Shown: positions 1 to 6,157 of the stretch, piece by piece
Layout: each line of letters begins with the position of its first letter
How positions within the stretch are numbered: the stretch's first letter is position 1
DNA from: Bacteriovoracaceae bacterium UBA6144
Lineage (GTDB): Bacteria > Bdellovibrionota > Bacteriovoracia > Bacteriovoracales > Bacteriovoracaceae
Assembly (NCBI GenBank): GCA_002435705.1
Contig: DIVA01000006.1
Location: 1 to 23,094 of the forward strand
Direction of reading: 5' to 3'
DNA: 23,094 nucleotides
Translations under genes and position numbers: made by a program
Notes under the pieces: generated by a model
The model's database searches: none
Told to the model about the DNA's origin: nothing
The model's input: the letters and a program-made list of their open reading frames with translations, nothing else

Positions 1-122
1 GTGGAATAATTTCGGTTACACGCTGATGCATCTAGAACATATCGATGATTAGGATTAGAGCAATTTGCGCCCGCATAAGCCTCAGATAAAAAAAGAATGA
101 GGATTAGATTAATCACAATCAC
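1..122 (-). CDS. Small secreted protein, 5' part only (runs off left edge)
   Basis: Reading leftwards from a GTG at 122-120 there is an open frame of 40 codons that reaches the window edge without a stop. It begins with a hydrophobic stretch (IVINLILILFLSEAYAG) that looks like a signal peptide with an AYA-G cleavage site, followed by a mature start with two cysteines (GANCSNPNHRYVLDASAC). The GTG overlaps the TGA of the preceding gene (119-121) as GTGA, a typical translational coupling arrangement, and AAGG lies about 8 bases upstream. I do not recognise the family. Seen: open frame, signal peptide, overlap. Inferred: that it is a real gene in an operon with its upstream neighbour; the remainder lies outside the window. 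Confidence 0.55.
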   Translation of the reverse strand, partial: MIVINLILILFLSEAYAGANCSNPNHRYVLDASACNRNYS

Positions 123-538
123 TTTAACCTTATGACAGATATGGATTGAGTTGAGAGATCAATAGAAATTGAGCCACCTAAATCATGGTAGTCCATGTAG
201 CGACTTCCTGAGAGAGTGCTTGTTTTGTAATTTTTAGCATCCAGCTTTAGCTCATCCACTGAAGGCCCTTGCTTAGGGAATGTAAAATGCAGTGACTGGA
301 TCACTTTATCTTTAACCTTTAACTCCAGCGCATACTCAAAGCCTTGGTAGACCCAATAATACTTATTATCTCGCACCAGAGCAGGCTTACCGATCTCAGC
401 CTCCACTTCTTTGAGTGTCGTTTTCTGAAGCTGGATGAACTGCAATTTTTCAGGCAAAAGCCCTTTAAGCTTTTCTTGCCACGAGAGGGCCAGGGCTTGT
501 GAGGCCCAAAGGATTAAAATTATAGGCCAAAACTTCAT
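119..538 (-). CDS. Secreted hypothetical protein, 139 aa
   Basis: The protein opens with a clear signal peptide (MKFWPIILILWASQALA, predicted cleavage near residue 17), so it is exported to the periplasm or beyond; there is no lipobox cysteine. The mature part is about 120 residues, mixed alpha/beta, without cysteines. The stretch TTLKEVEAEIGKPALVRDN followed by YYWVYQGFEYALELKV resembles the helix-turn plus beta-sheet pattern of BamE/SmpA-like small periplasmic domains, but the resemblance is too weak to name it. It is divergent from the LD-carboxypeptidase gene, with 96 bases between the two starts that must hold both promoters; no convincing -35/-10 pair stands out. Its stop overlaps the start of the next gene. 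Function unknown. Confidence 0.65.
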   Translation of the reverse strand: MKFWPIILILWASQALALSWQEKLKGLLPEKLQFIQLQKTTLKEVEAEIGKPALVRDNKYYWVYQGFEYALELKVKDKVIQSLHFTFPKQGPSVDELKLDAKNYKTSTLSGSRYMDYHDLGGSISIDLSTQSISVIRLK

Positions 539-634
539 AAGGTCTTTATCGGATAAATCTCTTTAAACTTGAGCTTTTCACTTAGCATCTTCCTGAATAC
601 CAGTGCTTATGAAATAATTCCCGAAAGGACACAC

Positions 635-1519
635 ATGAATAAAATCTCCATCATAGCTCCCGCTTCAGCGGCTCCCCTTAAAAATCTCAACCAAGGCCTA
701 GATTGGTTAAATCAAAATGATCTCGAGTTTGATCTTCCCAAAAATCTTTTAAAACCCAAGCTCTTTTTTGCCTCAAGCGTGGAGACGCAGGTTGATCATA
801 TTAAACAGGCCCTAAAATCTGAGGCTGAATACCTCTGGTGTTTGCGTGGTGGATATGGCTCAGCCAGGCTTATCCCTTTTCTAGAAAAGATGAAAAAACC
901 AAAAAATAAAAAAACACTCATGGGGTTTAGTGACATCACAGCTCTTCATCTCTTTTTTAATCAGGTGTGGAAATGGCCCACATTACATTCGCGCGTTCTC
1001 TCTCAAATGGATCCTCAAAATCCCCATGAGGATAATAAGCAGTATCAAAATTTTTTTGCAGGGAAATTAAAATCGGTCGAATATAAAGGGCTCATCCCCT
1101 TTAATGCTGCTGCCAAAAAGAATAGTGAGATCAGCGCCACTCTGACCGGAGGAAACTTACGAATTCTAGAGACCTCTATTGGAACATCTTGGGAACTTAA
1201 AGCCGATAATAAAATTCTCTTCATTGAAGATGTTGGCGAGCGCGGCTACTCCATTCACCGTATGCTGACCCATTTAGCGCAAGCAAAGATTATCAATTCA
1301 AAAGTTAAAGCAATTATTCTTGGAACATTCACTGAAGGGTTAGAGAAGGATGGAACTGACCGCACCCAAGAAGCACTTAAAGCTTTTGCCTTAGAGAGTA
1401 ACATTCCATTTTATACTGGTTTGCCCTGTGGTCATGGCCCGATAAATTATATTCTTCCTTTTGGAACCAAAGCTGTCTTAAACACAGGTGTGCGGGCCAA
1501 GTTAAAAGTTGAAGTATGA
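635..1519 (+). CDS. ldcA: LD-carboxypeptidase (peptidase family S66), muropeptide recycling
   Basis: Cytoplasmic serine carboxypeptidase that removes the terminal D-Ala from muropeptide tetrapeptides during peptidoglycan recycling. At 294 aa it has the usual S66 length. The family's Ser-Glu-His triad can be placed: nucleophile S99 in GFSDITALH, E198 in FIEDVGERGYSIHRML, and H267 in GLPCGHGP; the conserved LRGGYGSARL lies at 70-79 and LTGGNL at 170-175. There is no signal peptide, as expected for LdcA rather than a secreted enzyme. I chose the ATG at 635 because AAGGA lies six bases upstream and homology begins there (KISIIAPAS); an in-frame TTG at 569 would add 22 unrelated residues. The TGA overlaps the next gene's ATG (ATGA), so the purine permease is probably translationally coupled. 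Family call is firm; exact substrate is inferred. Confidence 0.9.
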   Translation: MNKISIIAPASAAPLKNLNQGLDWLNQNDLEFDLPKNLLKPKLFFASSVETQVDHIKQALKSEAEYLWCLRGGYGSARLIPFLEKMKKPKNKKTLMGFSDITALHLFFNQVWKWPTLHSRVLSQMDPQNPHEDNKQYQNFFAGKLKSVEYKGLIPFNAAAKKNSEISATLTGGNLRILETSIGTSWELKADNKILFIEDVGERGYSIHRMLTHLAQAKIINSKVKAIILGTFTEGLEKDGTDRTQEALKAFALESNIPFYTGLPCGHGPINYILPFGTKAVLNTGVRAKLKVEV

Positions 1520-2772
1520 ATATAAAAAAAGAGCTGATTGGCGGACTCACAACCTTTCTCACCATGAGTTACATTATTTTCGTTAATCCAGCGATTTTAT
1601 CTACTCCTGGCACTGGCATGAGTTTTTCTGGTGTACTCACCGCCACAGTCCTTCTGGCTTCAAGCATGACACTACTCATGGGACTATACGCCAAACTTCC
1701 TTATGCTATTGCTCCGGGGATGGGACTGAATGCTTTTTTTACTTTCACACTCGTGCTTGGTGAGAAAATACCCTGGCCCACGGCTTTGGGATTAGTTTTC
1801 TGGTCTGGAATCTTTTTTTTAGTGATCAGCCTTACTCCACTCAGAGAGCAGATCGCTCTCGCCCTTCCTAAAAATATTAAAATTGCCACGGCATCAGGGA
1901 TCGGGTTTCTTTTAGTTTTTATTGGATTAAAAAACGCAGGAATCATTATCGCCGACCCAGCGACCTTCGTGACCATCGGCAAGATGAATGAAACTGCTCT
2001 TTACACGATACTGGGTCTTTTGCTCGCAATCTATTTTACTCTTAAAAAAAATCCATTTGCTTTTTTAATTACGATCTTCAGCCTGAGTGCCATTGCTTTC
2101 TTGCGCGGAAAAGTCTCAATGCCCACAGAGTTTTTCTCTTCGCCTGACTTTACAAGTGTGATGTTTAAACTCGATATCTGGGACGCACTTCGCTGGAGCC
2201 TTTTACCGGCCATCATCTCTCTGATGCTGACTGACCTCTTTGATTCTATCTCATCATTCTTGGGTGTGGCCCGGGCCGCCAATCTTATGGATGAGAAAGG
2301 AGAGCCCAAAAATTTAAAAAAAGCGCTTGTGGTAGATGCGATTGCCACGATGTCTTCAGGTCTTCTAGGAACTTCATCAGGCACAACATTTATTGAAAGT
2401 GCCTCTGGTATTCAAGCAGGAGGAAGAACGGGCTTAAGTTCGGTCTTTACAGCACTCTTTTTTCTGCCCTGCCTTTTTATTGCACCATTGGTTGTGAGTA
2501 TCCCAGCTTTTGCCACAGCACCTGTGCTGATCCTGGTGGGTTTTATGATGGGTCGATCTATTCTTGAAGTGAATCAAGAAGAGATGGAATCATGGCTACC
2601 TGCCCTCGCAACAACCATCATTATCACACTCTCATTTTCAATATCTAAAGGGCTGATGTGGGGAATTTTCTTACACATTATGCTGAAAGTTTTCACAGGA
2701 AAGACCAAAGAGATTAGTCCACTTCTCTGGGGGTTAGGTATAGTCTCAATACTTTATCTCTTTATAATCTAG
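1516..2772 (+). CDS. NCS2-family purine nucleobase permease (AzgA/PbuG type)
   Basis: Inner-membrane proton symporter of the AzgA-like branch of NCS2, whose characterised members import adenine, guanine or hypoxanthine. Family hallmarks are visible: GGLTTFLTMSYIIFVNPAIL at the N-terminus, APGMGLNAFFTFT near residue 67, the LFDSISSFLGVA segment near 242, and SSGTTFIESASGIQAGGRTG near 287, followed by several hydrophobic spans to the C-terminus. The length of 418 aa is normal to slightly short, consistent with about 12-14 membrane segments. It begins four bases inside ldcA (ATGA), so expression should track the peptidoglycan-recycling enzyme. Which purine it carries cannot be read from sequence. 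A urate-degradation operon lies about 14 kb away on the other strand, making a shared purine theme plausible, though nothing here proves co-regulation. Confidence 0.9.
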   Translation: MNIKKELIGGLTTFLTMSYIIFVNPAILSTPGTGMSFSGVLTATVLLASSMTLLMGLYAKLPYAIAPGMGLNAFFTFTLVLGEKIPWPTALGLVFWSGIFFLVISLTPLREQIALALPKNIKIATASGIGFLLVFIGLKNAGIIIADPATFVTIGKMNETALYTILGLLLAIYFTLKKNPFAFLITIFSLSAIAFLRGKVSMPTEFFSSPDFTSVMFKLDIWDALRWSLLPAIISLMLTDLFDSISSFLGVARAANLMDEKGEPKNLKKALVVDAIATMSSGLLGTSSGTTFIESASGIQAGGRTGLSSVFTALFFLPCLFIAPLVVSIPAFATAPVLILVGFMMGRSILEVNQEEMESWLPALATTIIITLSFSISKGLMWGIFLHIMLKVFTGKTKEISPLLWGLGIVSILYLFII

Positions 2773-2821
2773 AGCGAAGTAACCGAGTGATCAGCTCTCA
2801 TTTTATATTCTTACATTTGTG

Positions 2822-2868
2822 AGTTTCTCTTTTCAAGCTGTCTTCGCATTGAAATCCTAAGAGAAACT
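2822..2868 (+). promoter_or_regulatory. Long 5'-leader hairpin ahead of the protease gene
   Basis: AGTTTCTCTT (2822-2831) is perfectly complementary to AAGAGAAACT (2859-2868). Inside it, TTCAA (2832-2836) pairs with TTGAA (2849-2853), leaving a five-base bulge on the 3' side and a 12-base loop. This gives about 15 base pairs, ending 12 bases before the strong GGAGGA Shine-Dalgarno (2880-2885). No T-run follows, so it is not a typical intrinsic terminator of the upstream permease. It may stabilise the mRNA, regulate translation, or be a DNA operator; which one is not visible from sequence. Confidence 0.45.
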
Positions 2869-2888
2869 TAGTTAATCATGGAGGATTA

Positions 2889-4091
2889 ATGAAAACACTT
2901 CTTGCGAGCTTGCTCATCGCTACACCCGTCTTTGCTACTGAATATATTATTAGATACGAAGACAACTACTCTCTAAAAAGTTTCCCATCAGCTCAACCGC
3001 TGAACTTAAAAGTAGGAAACTTTGCTAAAGTCACAAGCAATGATAAATCTTTTATGCAAAAAGCCAGCTCGATGCCAGGTGTTTTGTATGTGGAAGAAAA
3101 CCACACCTACTACGCTCTTACTCGTGATGCTGAATTCACTAAGCAATGGGGCCTTAATAACGATGGCAAGAACTCGGGAGGATTCCTTTCTCGCGGGGTC
3201 GTTGGTAAAGATATCGGTGCCCTTGAAGCTTGGAAAATGACCAAAGGCTCGAGAGATATTAAGATCGCAGTCATCGATACAGGTGTTGACTATAATCACG
3301 TTGATCTAAAGAACAACATCATGATCAATACGGATGAAATCCCAGGCAATAATATTGATGACGACAACAACGGTTATATCGATGACGTTTATGGATATAA
3401 CTTTGCAAACAATACTAATAACCCCATGGATGGTCATGGCCACGGAACTCACTGCGCTGGAGTCATCGGAGCTGAACACAACTCAATTGGTGTCGCAGGT
3501 GTTATGGCCCATGTAAAAATTCTCCCCGTTAAATTCCTCTCTGACTCAGGTTCAGGAACTCTTGAAGGGGCTTTGAAGTCAATTGATTACGCCATCAGCC
3601 GCGGTGTTCATATTATGAGTAACTCTTGGGGCGGAGGCCCGCGTTCTGAAGCACTTTTCGAAGTGATCCAGAAAGCAGAACAAGCTGGCATTCTTTTTGT
3701 CGCAGCTGCAGGAAACAGTCGTGCCAACAACGACACCACCCCAACTTTTCCAGCAAACTATGAGATCGATAGTATGGTTTCTGTAGGGGCCATGGACGGT
3801 AAGGGCCAACGTGCAAGCTTTTCAAACTTCGGCGCAAAGATGGTTCATGTCTTTGCTCCAGGTGTAGACACTTTTTCAACCGTACAAGGCAATAACTACA
3901 AAAAAATGTCTGGGACATCCATGGCTTGCCCTCACGTGGCAGGAATCGCAGGCTTGATTTTGGCCCAAGAGCCAAACCTGACTCCACTTGAAGTAAAGAT
4001 GCGTTTGATGAATACTGCCAATAGAGGTGATGACCTGAGAAGCTCTACCGCTTCTGGTTACGTGAGAGCGGATCGTGCCCTCAAAAACTAA
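2889..4091 (+). CDS. Secreted subtilisin-like serine protease (family S8)
   Basis: Exported endopeptidase. Order: signal peptide (MKTLLASLLIATPVFA, 1-16); an inhibitor-I9-like propeptide to about residue 80, ending in GVLYVEENHTYY; then the S8 catalytic domain to the C-terminus at 400. The catalytic triad is complete: D130 in AVIDTGVD, H185 in GHGHGTHCAG and S344 in SGTSMACPH, with the oxyanion asparagine N276 in AAAGN. An acidic loop (NIDDDNNGYIDD, 155-166) between D and H is a likely calcium site, as in thermitase/fervidolysin-like subtilases. No C-terminal secretion or anchoring domain is present, so the mature enzyme is a single domain. A GGAGGA ribosome site lies four bases before the ATG. 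The TAA ends only one base before the insertion sequence begins, but the C-terminal helix looks native, so the protein appears intact. Confidence 0.93.
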   Translation: MKTLLASLLIATPVFATEYIIRYEDNYSLKSFPSAQPLNLKVGNFAKVTSNDKSFMQKASSMPGVLYVEENHTYYALTRDAEFTKQWGLNNDGKNSGGFLSRGVVGKDIGALEAWKMTKGSRDIKIAVIDTGVDYNHVDLKNNIMINTDEIPGNNIDDDNNGYIDDVYGYNFANNTNNPMDGHGHGTHCAGVIGAEHNSIGVAGVMAHVKILPVKFLSDSGSGTLEGALKSIDYAISRGVHIMSNSWGGGPRSEALFEVIQKAEQAGILFVAAAGNSRANNDTTPTFPANYEIDSMVSVGAMDGKGQRASFSNFGAKMVHVFAPGVDTFSTVQGNNYKKMSGTSMACPHVAGIAGLILAQEPNLTPLEVKMRLMNTANRGDDLRSSTASGYVRADRALKN

Positions 4092-4092
4092 A

Positions 4093-4114
4093 TAACTGAC
4101 CGACTTATGTGTTG
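4093..4114 (+). repeat. Left terminal inverted repeat of the IS
   Basis: Begins TAACTGACCGACTTATG. It matches the reverse complement of 5170-5191 at 18 of 22 positions, and identity falls to about half within the next ten bases inward, so the repeat is about 22 bp. Confidence 0.7.
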
Positions 4115-4124
4115 TTAGTCATAG

Positions 4125-4154
4125 AGTGCCGACCAATGTGTCGGCACTTTTTTT
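4125..4154 (+). terminator. Rho-independent terminator, plus strand
   Basis: AGTGCCGAC (4125-4133) and GTCGGCACT (4140-4148) form a perfect nine-base-pair stem with a six-base loop, followed by an unbroken run of T through 4154. It terminates plus-strand transcripts, that is, readthrough from the protease gene, 34 bases after its stop. By the repeat boundaries it lies inside the IS, so it also shields the transposase gene from convergent transcription. Confidence 0.85.
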
Positions 4155-4163
4155 GTCCTTCAA

Positions 4164-5036
4164 TCAAGATTTAGTGGCTAAATATAGGCGATTGTAGAAA
4201 TCAATATAAATATCTAGATGCATCTGAAGTCTCTCAGGCTTTTTTGTCGTGCACCACGTTTTACGAATCAATCGATTCACCCCAGCTCGAAGCATTGCGC
4301 AGGTGTGATTCAAAATAAAAATCGGATCATACTTCTTTTTCTTCAGCTCACCTTGCCCGACGATTGCGCCGCGCCCGCCAGGATGGCGCCGATATTCGCG
4401 CCCGGGCAGATAACATTCGACGAATTTCGGATATCGTTGATGCTCATCAGACTGAATAAGTGCTTGGGCTGAAATTGTTGTATGCATCTCTTTAAACATC
4501 GCCTTAAGCGTCTTCTTATGATCATTCTCTCGCCTACCATACTTCGCTCTCGAACGTTCAGCTAACAAACCAAATGCCGGAATGCGCCCAACTTTAGCAC
4601 TCAGAATAAATCGGCGATTGGCATCCACCGCGATGGAGACTGTTAATGGCTTCATTTTAGTGTGTTCATTTGTGATGAGGTCATCAAACTGCATTGATGT
4701 GACTTGATTCTTAAGCTGTAGCAAGAAATCCTGATGACGCTGCCGTGCTTTTTTTGCCAAATACACCAGCTTACGATCAACCGTTCGTCGATCAATTTTT
4801 AAGATGAAAGCCGATCGCCTGAGCGACACACCTGCGGTTAAAAGACGCAGCAGCGGAAGATTTTCACGGCGTTTGTGTTGTCTGAATTCTAAAGTACCAG
4901 TGGCCGCAGAAAAGTGAGCCCCACAGGATTTACAACGATAGCGTTGAACCCAACGGGACTCACTCCGTCGATAGAAACGACCGTATTTGATCACAGAGGT
5001 TTTGCCGCAAACAGGTTGATTAAAGCAGGTCATCAT
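4164..5036 (-). CDS. IS1-like DDE transposase, single ORF, 290 aa
   Basis: Transposase of the insertion sequence. The N-terminus carries a probable zinc ribbon (C4, C10, C35, C38 in CFNQPVCGK and YRCKSCGAHFS), then a helix-turn-helix region (about 65-95, with SLRRSAFILKIDRRTVDRKL), as in IS1 InsA. The C-terminal half looks like an IS1/IS1595-type DDE domain: acidic residues at D118/D119, D197 in IQSDEHQRYPKFV, and a terminal NH..A.LR..VNRLIRKTWC block resembling the end of IS1 InsB, with N243/H244 where the third catalytic residue would be expected. Unlike classical IS1 it is one continuous frame, not a frameshifted InsA-InsB pair. Start ATG at 5036 is followed by a second ATG; no good ribosome site precedes either, so expression is probably weak. 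It looks intact. IS family is tentative. Confidence 0.8.
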   Translation of the reverse strand: MMTCFNQPVCGKTSVIKYGRFYRRSESRWVQRYRCKSCGAHFSAATGTLEFRQHKRRENLPLLRLLTAGVSLRRSAFILKIDRRTVDRKLVYLAKKARQRHQDFLLQLKNQVTSMQFDDLITNEHTKMKPLTVSIAVDANRRFILSAKVGRIPAFGLLAERSRAKYGRRENDHKKTLKAMFKEMHTTISAQALIQSDEHQRYPKFVECYLPGREYRRHPGGRGAIVGQGELKKKKYDPIFILNHTCAMLRAGVNRLIRKTWCTTKKPERLQMHLDIYIDFYNRLYLATKS

Positions 5037-5050
5037 GGAACAAGAGACTG

Positions 5051-5079
5051 CAAAAACAAAGCCTCCACGTGGGAGGCTT
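5051..5079 (-). terminator. Rho-independent terminator, minus strand, just upstream of the transposase
   Basis: AAGCCTCC (5059-5066) and GGAGGCTT (5072-5079) form a perfect eight-base-pair stem with a five-base loop. Read on the minus strand it is followed by TGTTTTTG. It would end transcripts coming out of the VWA/Glt-like operon about 15 bases before the transposase start, so it both terminates that long operon and insulates the transposase from readthrough. Confidence 0.8.
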
Positions 5080-5114
5080 AAGTAGAAGAAATTAAAACAG
5101 GCCAGAGAGCAGCT

Positions 5115-5152
5115 TTGGAAAAAATGTCTGATCTAGTGAGAATTTTTTCCAA
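5115..5152. repeat. 11-bp inverted repeat inside the IS right end
   Basis: TTGGAAAAAAT (5115-5125) and ATTTTTTCCAA (5142-5152) are perfect inverse complements separated by 16 bases, lying between the right terminal repeat and the minus-strand terminator. It could be a transposase or host-factor binding site, or an extra stem in readthrough RNA. No function can be assigned. Confidence 0.5.
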
Positions 5153-5169
5153 TCCTACTACATATCGAC

Positions 5170-5191
5170 CAACAGAGAAGTCAGGCAGTTA
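5170..5191 (-). repeat. Right terminal inverted repeat of the IS
   Basis: Its reverse complement begins TAACTGCCTGACTTCTC and matches the left repeat at 18 of 22 bases. The next three bases outward are the stop codon of the VWA gene. Confidence 0.7.
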
Positions 5192-6154
5192 CTAGTTGGC
5201 ACCTAGATCAATATCAAAATCAATTTTTACAAATCTCTCATTGAAATCGACAAAATCCATATCATGAAACCTCACCCCATTGGCATCTGGATCATAAACC
5301 CAAAAACCGCCATCAACCTTAGGCCCCCCCGGAAGCAGAGCTCCCTTGTAGTTGACACTAATGGTAGAAGCGATCGGTCTGCGCGATAGAAGAATAACTG
5401 GCGAGGAAATTGCGGCTACAATCTCATTACCAAGATTAGCTAACTCAAGACCAAAATCATTCGTGCAGGTGCTATAGACCTTGCCTTTGGTTTCGGTAAT
5501 CGCAGCCTCGAAGACGCTATTTCTATACTCGACTTGGTCTCCGTAGCTTGTTTGGCAACCAAAGTCTTTGGCATGCAAAGCTGCATAAGCCTTAACAAGT
5601 TGTTTGCGGCCATTTTTAATTCTGTACATATCATCGAGAAAGTCACGTGCCGAAATGCGGGATTGTTCATATTCATCAGTCACAAAGATCGTAACCAAGT
5701 GAGCATTAGGGCGCAGGAAATTAGGAAACTCCTTGAGCTTATCCATGACAGGCTTAAAGCTTTTTTCCGTCGCATCTCCAGATGTACCCAAACGTCTTAC
5801 AGCAGCTTGAAAAAGCGCTACGGGGTCAGGGCTTGATCGGCCTAAAAAGTCAGTAAAACCGATGTACGGACGTTCACGTTCAGCTGTAGACAGAAGACCC
5901 ATCTTCCAATCAAGCGAGCGATTTAGCATAAATTCACGCAAGAATTTTTCAGTGTTCGCGATCACTTCATTTTGGATCACACTCATCGATCCGGAATTAT
6001 CGATAACCCACACGATATCAACCGCGCCGCTTTCACCAATCACAGAATGAGTCTCTGAGAAAGTAAGCTCATTCACAACTTTCGAGTGGTAAACGTAGGA
6101 GCTTTCTTTTCCGCATGAGAGAAGCACTAAAAGTGGTAGTAAAAATAACTTCAT
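5192..6154 (-). CDS. von Willebrand factor A domain lipoprotein, last gene of the Glt-like operon
   Basis: Exported lipoprotein: the signal ends in a lipobox (LLSC, lipidated C14). A VWA domain follows, with an intact metal-ion-dependent adhesion motif: D52-N-S54-G-S56 in VWVIDNSGSMSV, and a later acidic loop in IFVTDEYEQSR. VWA/MIDAS domains usually bind a protein partner through a divalent cation, so a role as scaffold or surface adhesin is likely. It starts three bases after the TPR gene 6158-7726 ends, the tenth and last gene of the operon, implying it works with the envelope machine. VWA lipoproteins are not among the named Myxococcus Glt components that I recall, so this may be a lineage-specific part. 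The TAG stop directly abuts the IS; the C-terminus (VKIDFDIDLGAN) looks complete. Confidence 0.85.
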   Translation of the reverse strand: MKLFLLPLLVLLSCGKESSYVYHSKVVNELTFSETHSVIGESGAVDIVWVIDNSGSMSVIQNEVIANTEKFLREFMLNRSLDWKMGLLSTAERERPYIGFTDFLGRSSPDPVALFQAAVRRLGTSGDATEKSFKPVMDKLKEFPNFLRPNAHLVTIFVTDEYEQSRISARDFLDDMYRIKNGRKQLVKAYAALHAKDFGCQTSYGDQVEYRNSVFEAAITETKGKVYSTCTNDFGLELANLGNEIVAAISSPVILLSRRPIASTISVNYKGALLPGGPKVDGGFWVYDPDANGVRFHDMDFVDFNERFVKIDFDIDLGAN

Positions 6155-6157
6155 ATT

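Larger units (their letters stand above)
4093..5191. mobile_element. IS1-like insertion sequence, about 1.1 kb, single transposase ORF
   Basis: Bounded by 22-bp imperfect inverted repeats (18 of 22 identical) that both begin TAACTG. It holds one transposase gene (4164-5036, minus strand), one inward-facing terminator near each end and an 11-bp inverted repeat inside the right end. It sits exactly between two convergent genes: one base after the protease TAA (4089-4091) and directly against the TAG of the VWA gene (5192-5194). I found no convincing target duplication, suggesting an old insertion or unusual target handling. A GC-rich patch around 4365-4405 contrasts with the AT-richer neighbours and fits foreign origin. 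Family assignment rests on the transposase. Confidence 0.75.

Noticed and set aside
569..634. TTG start extending the LD-carboxypeptidase by 22 residues
   Set aside because: The extra residues are not family-like, and a proper AAGGA ribosome site precedes the ATG at 635.
2773..2800. AGAGC/GCTCT hairpin after the purine permease as terminator
   Set aside because: Only five base pairs with a long loop and an interrupted T-run; too weak.
3613..3987. Minus-strand ORF of 124 codons within the protease gene
   Set aside because: Antisense shadow of the S8 catalytic domain; composition is not protein-like.
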